A stretch of DNA of 64,000 nucleotides, taken from the NCBI GenBank assembly GCA_020698575.1, contig CM036253.1, positions 2,965,617-3,029,616 of the forward strand. The letters are read 5' to 3'. The translations under genes and the position numbers were made by a program. The stretch is from Bostrychus sinensis. Taxonomy: Eukaryota > Chordata > Actinopteri > Gobiiformes > Eleotridae. Shown here in pieces: positions 22,622 to 32,690 of this stretch; position 1 is the stretch's first letter; each line of letters begins with the position of its first letter. The notes below the pieces were generated by a model. The model searched no databases. It was not told where the DNA came from and was given only the letters and a program-made list of their open reading frames with translations.

Positions 22622-25600
22622 TCTTTTTAAACCTTTTAAGCCTATTATTATAAATGTGGGACAACACTTTTACAGAGAGTGAAGTAAAAACTGTGACTCC
22701 ACTGAGCTCTGCTGCAAATGGAGCAGACTCTTCAGCATCAGTCTACACAGAGTCACACAGAAAACCTCTGAAGAACATTTAGTCCTAATGACTCCTTTAA
22801 GAGTTTGTTTGCAATATAAAAATCACACCGTTCTTTATGTTCACACCACACTCACCACAACAATAACAGAAAACAAACACAACTAAAAGAAAACAACCTC
22901 AGTAATGATAAGATCCTACAGGAGCAGACATGAGATTATCTTTGGTCTCCTGCTGTCTGTGAATATGATATTTGTGGATCACTTACAGCAGACTCTGTGC
23001 AGATCCAGGATCAGGACTGAAGGCTGGAGGACGTTCCATGGACCAGTCGCTCTTCAGAGACTCACAGCTGGACACTGGTCTCTGTCTGAGACTCTCAGCT
23101 CTGAAAACAACAGACACAGTTTGTGTGAATATATCCATAAGTCTCTCTAATGTGGAGAGGCAGCACTAATAATGAAATAACATTATATTTCAGCCTGTCC
23201 TGTCCTAAAACTGTGCTGTGTGTCAGGTTAAAGGCAGTCGCTCAGATGGGACCCACGGTTATGTCTAAAGAAACATCTAAACCTGAGGCTGCTTCTTGGT
23301 TTTGTAAAATCTAAAGCTCTGTGTTCAGTCAGAGTCCTGCTAAAGTGGAGCTTTTCCCTAAAATAAATCCTGGAGCAGGAGTCAGCCATTATCTGTCCAC
23401 AGACACTACAGATGCACGACAGAGGAGAGCTTTAGAGAAACCACTGAGCTCCTGTTTTATACTGACACAGGTTACACTTTAAATGAGTTCTGTGTCTATA
23501 AGGCCACTGCACACAGTCACATGAGAAGAAATGATTCAATATTAGTGTATGTTATTATTATTATAGGCTCTGTTTTTAAATGGATCCTTTAAATGTAAAT
23601 GTGTCACTGTAACACAGCCACAGCAGTAGCTCTGTCCTTACAGCAGCTGCAGCTTCTATCAATGAAAAATCAGACTAAATGTATGAACAAGTTCACTCCA
23701 GACTGTGAGCAGGTCTTCATACAGCGACTGCTGAGAGAAAACACACCAAGCCCTTTCTGATATTTGCTCTTTGGCCAAACTGTGCAGCACATTTAGGTCT
23801 AAAGCTGTTTGTGTGGTAATCACAGCTGTATCGTTACAGTCACAGTCCCAGCTTTACTCCTGCTTTAAGTTTGAACTCTACAATAAACTGGTGAATAATA
23901 TACAGACCATAAACATGGCACAGTCAGTCATTATAAAGGACAGAAGAGGAAATATTAATGATCAGTAAAGTTGTTTTAGTGATATTTGTGGATCACTTAC
24001 AGCAGACTCTGTGCAGATCCAGGATCAGGACTGAAGGCTAAAGGAGGGGCCATGGAGGCGTCGCTCTTCAGAGACTCACAGCTGGACACTGGTCTCTGTC
24101 TGAGACTCTCAGCTCTGAAAACAAGGAGCATTTATTCAAATAACAGCATTAAAATTCTTTTGAGTTAATCTTATTTGACTTTTTCAGTACATTATTGAGA
24201 AAGCATTTTACTGAAGTAAATAAATCCTCTCAAAATGAGTAGGACCATTTTTAACCAGGAGAGAAAATGTGTTGGGACGTTCAGAGGACATCAGATTTAA
24301 AAACATGTTTTATCTGTGACTTTTACGACGCAGCTTATCCACCTTCCTGTTATCTATAACAGCAGCACAGTGGCAGAGTGGTTAGCACTCTCGCCTCACA
24401 GCAAGAAGGTCCCGCGTTTGATTCCCGGACCGTGTGGGACCTTTCTGTGTGGAGTTTCCATGTTCTCCCCAAGTCTGGGTGTGTTCCGGTTTCTCCCATC
24501 AACCTAAAACATGCACAACCGGCTAAATCCTCCAGCTAGATCCTCCTGACCAGGATCCTGGATCAGATCTGGAGAAGTTTCCCCGGGCGCTGCCCCGCGG
24601 CCGCCCACTGCTCCTGACAGGTCGCCCAGCGGCACTGAGGGATGGCTCAGATGCAGAGAACAAATTTCCCTGCAGGGACAGTAAAGCCTACCTTATCTGT
24701 GACACATTCAGGGCTCGAAATGTGATGTTAAAATATATTTGGTAGCACTCTGTGCGACTGCAACAAGTTCCCATTGTGCAGTCTTTTCCATCGACTACAG
24801 ACACATGCAGTTAATTTAAACTGACAGATAAGACCTTAAGCTTTCCTACAGTTTTTGTTTTATGTCGCTAGGTCCAGTAATCACAGAGATATACACGTTA
24901 AAGATTAAAAAAAGCTAAGGATCTAAATATATCTTAACTACATGCGGCGCATTAGCGCTCTATTGGTGCGATGTTTATGTGAGATAGTTACAGGATCTCT
25001 AATGTTTTACTCAAAAACAGCCAGAAAAGAGATATTTACTGCCCAAATATTCTACAGAAATAAAGAAAATGTGCCCTCAGGTGTGAAGGTAGATGTGTTC
25101 TCTAATGAGTGTCTGAGGGCTGTAGTGAATCCTGTGCTGCAGATTCACAGACAGGTGATGTTCACCTGAGCACTGAGCTCCCTCTGCCACACAGACAACA
25201 GTGAGGATTTATTTTATGGAGGGTTACAGTTACTGAGCAGCCTTTCTATAATAATAATAATGTTTCTGATGTGTTTGAGCTGAGCTCCATGACTCTGACC
25301 CACACACTTTCACCTGCAGTTCCCCTGTTGTCCACCAGGGCCCCTCAGTCTGCTGGACTGTAGGTTAATGAGAGCACTGTTCTCTCAGTAAATGACAGAC
25401 TCGCTCTGATGCTGCAGCAGTGGAGTCTGGGATAAATTACATGAAAACATTCAAAAGAATTGGAGTTATGTTTCTGAAGAGCCTAAGTTAGGAGAACCAG
25501 TGCCACGTGGAAAAGTTCATTTCAGCCCTGTGTCTAAAGTCAAAGTAACAAACAGCAGTTGTTAATAAATAAAAGAGTTAAATATACAGTCTATTAAAAA

Positions 25601-27791
25601 ACGTGTGTTTTCATACATTTTGTGTGGTGCTCCTAAAATGTTGGTGGTGCTCCTAACCTTCCAAAGTTAGGAGCACCAGTGCTACCATGGAAAAAAGTGA
25701 ATTTTGAGCCCTGACATTGATTATCTGTAAACTCACTGAGCGCTTCATTAGACACAGCTGTGCCCTGTAATGATACACACCAATAACAACAGCACTGCCA
25801 TGAGTTCTCTTCAGTAAATGTTGACTCTGTCAGAGAGGATTCTTTATGTTTATTACTGAGCTGACAGTGAGAGCTGCTGATGTGTGGAGAGCCCTGTATT
25901 CAGAGCTCTTCCTAATATTTTGACCCAGAGTGGGGCTGACAAAATCCCACAGAGACCAACATGATCCTCCTCACACCAACAGCCACACCTTAACATCAGA
26001 ATAAAGAAGAAAGAGCACCTTTCCTTTATTCAAAGACATTTAACAACATCATTAAAGCAGGAAGTTTAGTCGAATGCAGCGGCCTTCAAAACCTTTCACA
26101 CCCAAAAAAATCCTCCTCCTAATGATTCCTCTAAACGTTTGTGTGCAATATAAAATCATACATTTAATCATGTCCACTACTCTCACCACAACTATTGTCA
26201 AGTTAAAACCAGAGCAGTGTTGTGTCTGGTGAAGTGCTCCTGATGCCCTCCCAGTTTGGCTGCAGCCTGACAAAAATCAAGCGCTCCTTTTGCTTTTCTT
26301 GCCTCCCACATAAATAATCTCACCTGTGGCTCACTCCTTGGAACAAAAAAGCTTCAGTTCAGCTTCAACAAAAGACAACTGGTCGGCCAAAATTTACATT
26401 TAAATTTGTATCATCTGAGTTTCTTTAGGATCAAATTAAAACAACTGGCTTAAAATATGTTGACTCAATAATTTAGTTTAAGAAACATTCATTTGTTAAA
26501 ATGTTTGGTTAAAAACTAATTTCATTATGTAAAACATTGATTAAAAACATTTAATTTTGTAACATACAAGTTAAAAACATTCATTTTAATAAGTTCATGT
26601 ATAATCTATGTTCATTCATTGGGTATATAATTAAAGTTAAAATGTTACTTTAAATAAATAATTGAAAGTTTAATTTAAAACTATTGATTCATAAAATATG
26701 ATTTAAATTGTAATAGTTAAACTGTTTGTTAAAATGAGTTGATTGTGATTTTTTATGTGCATTTTGAGTCTTTTGTAGGTTATCAACCTACTCCACTTCA
26801 CCAATCTACATTGTTCATGTCTACACAAGTCTACCTGCTAAAAACTCACAACAAAACAATGAACTGAAACATCCAACAACACGACAAAACTATTAATAAA
26901 AGAAATGAATCTGAGTGAGTTTGTCTTTTTGTGTGAAGCCAGCCGTTTTGAGCAGGAGCTGAATGCACTTTTAAAAAACTTGACAACTATAATAAAACAC
27001 AGACAAAAACAGGAGCAGATATAATTCAACCTCAGGAATAAAAAGACTCATGAATTTAAATAAAAACTGTAAATATCTTTGGTCTCCTGCTGTCTGTGAA
27101 TATGATATTTGTGGATCACTTACAGCAGACTCTGTGCAGATCCAGGATCAGGACTGAAGACTAGAGGAGGTTCCATGGAGCAGTCGCTCTTCAGAGACTC
27201 ACAGCTGGACACTGGTCTCTGTCTGAGACTCTCAGCTCTGAAAACAAGGAGCATTTATTCAAATAACAGCATTAATCCACTCATATACTGTGAAATGTAC
27301 AGACTGCAATATTCAGGACTCAACATGAACAGTAGCGTTTTTACCCAGCCTTAAAACTATAAGGTCTGAGTGGTACTAGTTAGTAGTATTAGTAGTAAAT
27401 GTTGCTGTGCCTTTGAAGAAACTGCTGTCATTTACTGTGTAGCAGCAAAAAGAACAAAAATGAACTTTTATTTGAGAATTGTTATTGTGAAGTGTAAAGT
27501 TTTTCCTGAGTCCAGATGTTGAGTTCTTCCTCCATCCTGACTCTGTAGCTGCTGGATCAGAAAACACAGATTTGTAAAGTGTCCCTCAGACGGACTCTGT
27601 TTGGTCCTGAGTGGGCTCCGTGTGTGTCCTGTACCAGAGGGGCCACAGACAGCCGCTGACGGTACTCACTGTGTTTGAGCGGGCCCCGGCTCGGAGCCGC
27701 CGACGGGAGCGGCCTTCGGGGACGCGCCTCTGTCTTTATAACGGCTGTGTGAAGACTGCGCCTCCTCTTCATCCACACGGACGTTCTCCAT
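18731..27791 (-). CDS. NLR gene model: RING-FISNA-NACHT, six coding exons
   Basis: The model joins six minus-strand coding exons: 27791-27670, 27237-27124, 24114-24001, 23100-22987, 21250-21060 and 20115-18731. The lengths are 122+114+114+114+191+1385 = 2040 nt, which is 679 codons plus stop, and every junction is phase-compatible. Every intron has GT donor and AG acceptor. Fish NLRC3-like receptors are cytosolic nucleotide-binding proteins, and the NACHT domain is thought to drive oligomerisation in innate signalling. The order seen is an acidic start exon, three repeated peptide exons, a C3HC4 RING, then FISNA and NACHT. No LRR or B30.2 exon was found, so the product would be short. Introns carry an antisense LINE, a SINE and minisatellites. 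The start codon is chosen from the ATG just inside the first exon that splices in frame. It could be a truncated pseudogene. Exon identity is firm; the full transcript is inferred. Confidence 0.72.
19817..19960 (-). repeat. 15-bp coding repeat in the FISNA-NACHT linker
   Basis: Nine to ten tandem 15-bp units encode (K/E/R)-T-L-S-K pentapeptides between QLETLSK and VHDAPIRCHDIF. Family members normally have only a short ETASK-type linker here. Because the period is a multiple of three, copy-number change never shifts the frame. The insertion adds about 45 residues rich in Lys, Ser and Thr. Confidence 0.9.
20684..20918. repeat. 39-bp minisatellite in NLR intron
   Basis: About six units of 39 bp containing CACAGAGTCTCTGGATCAGG and ACCTGGTCCAGACT. 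It lies in the intron between the RING and FISNA-NACHT exons. Both sub-motifs are partly palindromic (CTGGATCAGG, ACCTGGTCCAG). Confidence 0.93.
21060..21250 (-). CDS. NLR RING-finger exon
   Basis: Acceptor GATGTCCACAG, then ESPGPGPVSCCLCGSVLRDP, then SCGHWFCRQC, and CPQCGQRPR near the end. The cysteine/histidine spacing is C-x2-C-x11-C-x-H-x2-C-x2-C-x13-C-x2-C, a complete C3HC4 RING. The donor is GTAAGA after 21060. The exon enters in phase 2 and leaves in phase 1, matching the preceding peptide exon and the following FISNA exon. RING modules at this position occur in fish NLRC3-like proteins and may give E3 ubiquitin ligase activity; activity here is not shown. Confidence 0.88.
21361..21660 (+). 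repeat. Penelope-like 3' region fragment, tentative
   Basis: The motif GAGGCTCTCAGTCATCCAGG near 21378-21400, and CTCTTGGATGAGGGACAAAA followed by CGTCTTCT near 21611-21640, resemble sequences at the ends of Penelope-type elements that recur through fish genomes. No coding part is visible between them. It sits in the NLR intron upstream of the RING exon. Confidence 0.35.
21671..22622 (+). mobile_element. L2-like LINE, 5'-truncated and internally deleted
   Basis: The plus strand carries a reverse-transcriptase block reading SKGVPQGSILGPLLFSIY (about 21748-21805). After a frame change follows a 174-codon open C-terminal segment (21817-22338) with FLHLLDYGDVLLMNAS, VYHCALRFVTG and REEWPSLSVRR. 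These are typical of the C-terminal end of fish L2/Rex1-type RTs. The catalytic YxDD block is missing, consistent with an internal deletion. A 3' UTR ends AGATCTTGATCTCAATGGG and an (AAT)n tail (22585-22621), the usual L2-type terminus. It is inserted antisense in the NLR intron. Non-functional. Confidence 0.85.
22987..23100 (-). CDS. NLR N-terminal peptide exon, copy 3
   Basis: 114 nt, acceptor TTTTCAG, donor GTAAGT, symmetric phase 2. It encodes AESLRQRPVSSCESLKSDWS and then MERPPAFSPDPGSAQSL. This S-C-x-S-x-KSD-x-SM-x-P-P-x-F-S motif is the short repeated N-terminal exon of fish NLRs. It can be included, skipped or duplicated without breaking the frame. It is the paralogue of the broken exon at 3050-3162. 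Confidence 0.82.
24001..24114 (-). CDS. NLR N-terminal peptide exon, copy 2
   Basis: 114 nt with intact acceptor TTTTCAG and donor GTAAGT, symmetric phase 2. It encodes the same peptide with KSDASMAPPLAFSPDPG in place of KSDWSMERPPAFSPDPG. Its near identity to the exons at 22987 and 27124 shows recent exon duplication by block copying. Confidence 0.82.
24361..24692 (+). mobile_element. tRNA-derived SINE
   Basis: The head AGTGGCAGAGTGGTTAGC corresponds to a pol III A box, and GCGTTTGATTCC (24413-24425) to a B box. The body has CTTTCTGTGTGGAGTTTCC and ATGTTCTCCCC, and near the end CTGAGGGATGGCTCAGATGC and AACAAATTTCCCTGC, a composition typical of common teleost tRNA-SINEs. It is flanked by TTATCTATAAC (24350-24360) and TTATCTGTGAC (24693-24703), a likely target-site duplication with two differences. 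It is too diverged to be a working tRNA gene. Confidence 0.8.
24709..25713. mobile_element. TIR DNA transposon candidate
   Basis: The left end CAGGGCTCGAAATGTGATGTT and the reverse-complemented right end CAGGGCTCAAAATTCACTTT form imperfect inverted repeats with a CAGGG start, as in many fish hAT-type elements. A subterminal block (TTAGGAG...CCAGTGC) appears twice near the right end. The flanks share only ACATT, so the usual 8-bp duplication of hAT is not clear. No transposase is seen. Confidence 0.5.
25720..27060. other. NLR intron, no other gene recognised
   Basis: 26090-26190 is diverged from 22780-22870 (shared CCTAATGA...GCAATATAAAAATCA), showing that the intron upstream of the peptide exon was duplicated together with it. 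The 26400-26750 stretch is A+T-rich with repeated TTAAAA words. Confidence 0.45.
27124..27237 (-). CDS. NLR N-terminal peptide exon, copy 1
   Basis: 114 nt, acceptor TTTTCAG and donor GTAAGT intact, symmetric phase 2. It encodes the shared peptide with KSDCSMEPPLVFSPDPG. It follows the start exon directly; the intron between (27245-27660) is near-identical to 4170-4580 of the left locus. The left locus keeps two of these exons and the right has three, consistent with unequal exchange between repeat exons. Confidence 0.82.
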
Positions 27792-27804
27792 GTTCTGTCT
27801 GAGT
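27670..27804 (-). CDS. NLR start exon
   Basis: Acceptor CTCCTTTCAG, then an ATG at 27791-27789 opening MENVRVDEEEAQSSHSRYKD and then RGASPKAAPVGGSEPGPAQ, with donor GTGAGT after 27670. The coding part is 122 nt, ending in phase 2, which fits the peptide exons. The acidic patch VDEEEA near the start is the only clear feature. The ATG is chosen because it is the only one in the exon that continues in frame into the downstream exons. The left paralogue has lost this ATG. Confidence 0.72.
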
Positions 27805-27827
27805 CTGAAAGGAGAAGGAGAGAGACA

Positions 27828-29144
27828 CAGAGTCTGATCACAAACACGACTGAGACACAGTCTGATCACAAACACGACTGAGACACAGAGTCTGATCACA
27901 AACACGACTGAGACACAGAGTACTGATCACAAACACGACTGAGACACAGAGTCTGATCACAAACACGACTGAGACACAGAGTCTGATCACAAACACGACT
28001 GAGACACAGAGTCTGATCACAAACACGACTGAGACACAGAGTCTGATCACAAACACGACTGAGACACAGAGTCTGATCACAAACACGACTGAGACACAGA
28101 GACTGATCACAAACACGACTGAGACACAGAGTCTGATCACAAACACGACTGAGACACAGAGTCTGATCACAAACACGACTGAGACACAGAGTCTGATCAC
28201 AAACACGACTGAGACACAGAGTCTGATCACAAACACGACTGAGACACAGAGTCTGATCACAAACACGACTGAGACACAGAGTCTGATCACAAACACGACT
28301 GAGACACAGAGTCTGATCACAAACACGACTGAGACACAGAGTCTGATCACAAACACGACTGAGACACAGAGTCTGATCACAAACACGACTGAGACACAGA
28401 GTCTGATCACAAACACGACTGAGACAGAGTCTGATCACAAACACGACTGAGACACAGAGACTGATCACAAACACGACTGAGACACAGAGTCTGATCACAA
28501 ACACGACTGAGACACAGAGTCTGATCACAAACACGACTGAGACACAGAGTCTGATCACAAACACGACTGAGACACAGAGTCTGATCACAAACACCACTGA
28601 GACAGAGTCTGATCACAAACACGACTGAGACACAGAGACTGATCACAAACACGACTGAGACACAGAGTCTGATCACAAACACGACTGAGACACAGAGTCT
28701 GATCACAAACACGACTGAGACACAGAGTCTGATCACAAACACGACTGAGACACAGAGTCTGATCACAAACACGACTGAGACACAGAGTCTGATCACAAAC
28801 ACGACTGAGACACAGAGTCTGATCACAAACACGACTGAGACACAGAGTCTGATCACAAACACGACTGAGACACAGAGTCTGATCACAAACACGACTGAGA
28901 CACAGAGTCTGATCACAAACACGACTGAGACACAGAGTCTGATCACAAACACGACTGAGACACAGAGTCTGATCACAAACACCACTGAGACACAGAGACT
29001 GATCACAAACACGACTGAGACACAGAGTCTGATCACAAACACGACTGAGACACAGAGACTGATCACAAACACGACTGAGACACAGAGTCTGATCACAAAC
29101 ACGACTGAGACACAGAGTCTGATCACAAACACGACTGAGACACA
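27828..29144. repeat. 30-bp minisatellite, right copy
   Basis: About 44 highly uniform 30-bp units containing CTGATCACAAACACGACTGA. Rare variants are ACAGAGACTG for ACAGAGTCTG, CACCACTGAG for CACGACTGAG, and a few units with CA deleted. It begins within about 25 bp of the acceptor of the NLR start exon. Open frames across it are artefacts of the stop-free unit. Confidence 0.97.
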
Positions 29145-29401
29145 GCCTCAGGTCTAATGTGGTGGTTAATATCTTGTATTAAAACTTGTTAAATGACTTC
29201 TCTCTGTTCTCTGTGTCTTGAGTTGGTCCTGGGTCTAACTTGTTGATCCAACAGTAAGTCCATGTTGTCAGGACACTAACTCTCTGCTCTACAGCTGAAC
29301 TACTGTCTACCAACGAACTGCACTTATTCACAGGGCTTCATGTGAACTTTGACCTCTCCTCAGAGGTCACCAGGATCTTTACCTCCCACACTGTTGGGGC
29401 T

Positions 29402-29780
29402 CAGCCGAGGGCCCTCAGTCGTTACCACAGCCGAGGGCCCTCAGTCTGTAACTACTGAGGGCCCTCAGTCGTTACCACAGACTGAGGGCCCTCAGTCGTT
29501 ACCACAGACGAGGACAGCCGAGGGCCCTCAGTTGTTACCACAGACTGAGGGCCCTCAGTTGTTACAGATGAGGGCCCTCAGTCGTTACCACAGACTGAGG
29601 GCCCTCAGTCGTTACCACAGACGAGGGCCCTCAGTCGTTACCACAGACGAGGGCCCTCAGTCGTTACCACAGCCGAGGGCCCTCAGTTGTTACAGCCGAG
29701 GGCACTCAGTCGTTACCACAGACGAGGGCCCTCAGTCGTTACAGATGAGGGCCCTCAGTCGTTACAGATGAGGGCCCTGA
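29402..29780. repeat. 26-bp minisatellite, right copy
   Basis: About 14 units of 26 bp built on GCCCTCAGTCGTTACCACAG and ACGAGG, with shorter variants lacking the CCACAG part. Matches the left array at 6118-6335. Confidence 0.93.
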
Positions 29781-30309
29781 AGCTCCATTGTTCCATTGAA
29801 GGAAAAAGCAGCCCAGATCATGATGGGGCCCCAGGTTAAAGTTTTGTCATCAGAGAATAAAACTTCCTTCACCTTTCAGTTTCCCAGGTTTGGAGCTCCC
29901 TTGCAAAATCCAAACGGGCGTTTGTGGTGCTGAAGGAGACCAGGCCTTTGAATAGGTTTTTTGTTTTTAAAGGCCTTTTCTGGCAGATGGCGTCTGATGG
30001 TTATTGGGCCGCAGTCGGCTCAGTGACGGCCAGTGTTGGGCAGGAACTGTAATTAGATTACTTTTTTAGTAACAGAGTAATGTAAGGGTGTTATAATGTT
30101 TAATGCTGTAATTAGATTATAGTTACAAGCCCAAGTAACGCAACGTTACAACTGCGTTACACTTAGGACGACAGCCAGTTTTATTCAGAGGTTTTCTTAA
30201 ATTGTAAAACGATCAGGAAAACTATAGAGTCGCACGTCGATGAAGCTTTGGCGGCACTTGCTGCGTAACGTCATCAGTTTGGGACCCAACAGTAACAAAC
30301 ACCTGCAGC

Positions 30310-32690
30310 ATGGACGGAGCAAGAAGCGCATATGACAGCTGGAAATATAAACATTACTTTGATTTTATAGACGTTAAGGGCAAAAACATTACTGTTCGAT
30401 GTCAAATATGTGCGGGGGACACTTGTTGAAACATCTAAAATGACAGCACAGTGCACTGAAGCTGGCAGAGAAAGCTACTGGCGAACACGGAGAACGCCTC
30501 AGATGTTCTCCCTCTGCAGCTAAACAGCTAAAGTTGGACTTCTCCGGTCAAACACAAACTTGTCGCTGGATTCATTGTGGAGGAAATGCTTCCAGTTTGC
30601 ACGGTGGACTCCTCCTCCTTTCGCCGTATCATCGAAAAAATACCAACACACAACAAGGTACGGCTGCCACGCACAAAGATATTCGCTGGTTACTTAGAAA
30701 AAGAAAATGCAACAATGGAAGCCCATTTAAAGTCTGCACTGGAGGAGATAAACTTTGTATCCACGACTGCTGACATCTGGACAGCAAACAACAAAAGTTC
30801 CATGGGCGTAACAATTCTCTGGTTTGATAGAAGCACATTACAACGTCACAAAGCTGCTTTAGCATGCAAGAGAACGAGAGGCAGACACACTTTTGATGTA
30901 ACTGCATCAGAATTAGAACAGATTCACTCTTCATATGGCGAGCTTAACAAAGTTGTTGCCGCTGTCACAGATAATGCCTCAAATTTCATTAAAGCATTCA
31001 AAACATATCAGCCTGCCACTTGTGAGTCTGATGATGAGGAGGAGTGAGGTGTAACTTTTACAGATCTCACAGAAGCCCTCTCCACTGAGAATGATGAAGG
31101 TCAGCTTCCCCCACACCACCGCTGTGCCTCACATACAATCAACAGCAGATACTGAAAAATACTTAACTGAAAATACAAACACTAGAGCTGTAAATAGGAC
31201 GAGTAAAGCAAAATGCACAGCTCTTTGGACTAAAGCGATCAACAGTTGCATCAGAGCAGGTGCAGGAAGTCAGCCAGAGAAAGCTCCTGGTACCATCGTC
31301 CACAAGCTGGAATTCCTTTTATGAAGCTGTTGCCAGGATCACAGAAATGCCCATGAATGAGCTGAATGCCCTGTGCAACAAGATGGGAGTTAAGTATCAG
31401 TTCCTGAGTGAGTACTGCACTGGAATGAAGCCCCTTACAGCTGCACTGGACATGTTCCAAGGAGATAGCTGTTCCTGTGGTGCACTGATCCCTACACTTG
31501 AGGTCCTGATGGCAAAAACTCTAAAGATGCCCTCTCCAGGATGACAGCAGACCTTCCAGATGTAATTGTAAAGGTCTGTCCCTATGCATTTTTTTGGTAT
31601 TTGCTGCATTGTACCATAGTTCATGAGGAACAAAGCTTATTTATATTCAGTACAGTTTAGCAAACGTAAGAAATGATCACACAATAAGAGCACATTTAGA
31701 TTAAAACTAGGGCTGGTGTAAATAACTTAGAACATTTATTATTTCAAATGTTTTTTTAGGCCATCCAGACTCATTTTGCTGATGTTCTGGAGAACAAGGA
31801 TGCACTCCTGGCAGCTGTCCAAAGTTCAGACCTGGGTGAGGGACGACTGCAGAAGACAGCGACTGAAGGAGCTTCTCATTGCAGAAAACCCTGCGACAGT
31901 AGCCACGAACTCAGTTATGCAGGTGAGGGAATGGACTTTTATGAATTTGAGGCAGAGTCTGATGAGTCTCACACTGCAGAACAAGAAGTCATGGACTATT
32001 TGTGATCTGAGGGAAATGAGCTTGAAACCCTGAAGCATTTCCCTAACATCAAGAATGTTTTCTTGAAATACAACAGCCCAGCTCTGGTTGCCTGGAAATT
32101 CCAGCCTCACCGCTGTACCAGCGATGAGTCTGGTCGCCTTACAATCAATTCGATTTCTAGGGCGGAGCAAACCCGAATTAACGAACAGCGGCGTTAGCCA
32201 ATCAGAAAATGGCGGACGTGACGTTAACAAAGCAACAACAAAGTAAGAAAGTAAACAAACGGAGTGAAGCCACGAGGGAGGAACGAAGGAGTTATTTCAA
32301 CATTACCGTACCATACGCTGAGTGAAACAAACTCTCAGCTCTCGGTGCATCTTTATTGTTGTCGGCGAGGAGACGCGTACGAGTGACGCTGCTCGCGAAG
32401 AACACGTGACTTAAATAAACCAATCAAAATGCACGGTACGCTTGGGATTTGAGTAAACCACTGCGGACGGCGGTGACCAGACTGAGATTTCTCTGTAGAA
32501 TAACACAGAGACATCAGTCTGGATTTTCCAGGCAACAGCTCTGGTGCACCGCAGAGCGCCGTTTTAGTTTGGGTGGTTTAGTTCTTACCCCGAGGAGGAA
32601 CAGGAGATCTGAGATTCTTCTTTTGATGCGTTACAACCACGGTTTTTCCTGTCCCACTCTTTTCCCCAGAACATCAGGGCAGAAGTAAAA
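30310..32690 (+). pseudogene. hAT transposase remnants
   Basis: In order along the plus strand: a BED-type zinc-finger start (VKGKNITVRCQICAGD, 30310-30426, then stop); the catalytic-core region (VSTTADIWTANNKS and VVAAVTDNASNFIKAF, within 30577-31047); further core pieces (RKLLVPSSTSWNSFYEA near 31290, MPMNELNALCNKMGVKY); and the hATC dimerisation end (RRFSLGGLVLTPRRNR near 32555). Several stops and frame changes separate them. The C-terminal part is split by the inserted element at 32088-32535. Not functional as it stands. Confidence 0.88.
32088..32535. mobile_element. Nested TIR element with 9-bp duplication
   Basis: The ends TTGCCTGGAAATTCCAG and, from the other side, TTGCCTGGAAAATCCAG form a 17-bp inverted repeat with one mismatch. 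The direct flanks are CAGCTCTGG at 32079-32087 and 32536-32544. Removing the element rejoins the hAT C-terminal region. It is 448 bp with no coding capacity, so it is non-autonomous. The 9-bp duplication fits Merlin- or Mutator-like transposition better than hAT; the family is not identified. Confidence 0.82.

Larger units (their letters stand above)
22930..24165. repeat. Paralogous segment, matches 2990-4200
   Basis: The two peptide exons and the intron between them are near-identical to the left locus over about 1.2 kb, apart from scattered single-base indels concentrated in the left copy. This defines one unit of the local NLR duplication. Confidence 0.9.

Noticed and set aside
24361..24440. 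tRNA gene
   Set aside because: A and B boxes are present, but the cloverleaf is poor and the sequence continues into a SINE body with flanking duplications.
27838..29132. Hydrophobic VCDQTLCLSR / CVSVVFVIRL repeat proteins
   Set aside because: Readings of the 30-bp minisatellite, whose period is a multiple of three and has no stop on the minus strand.
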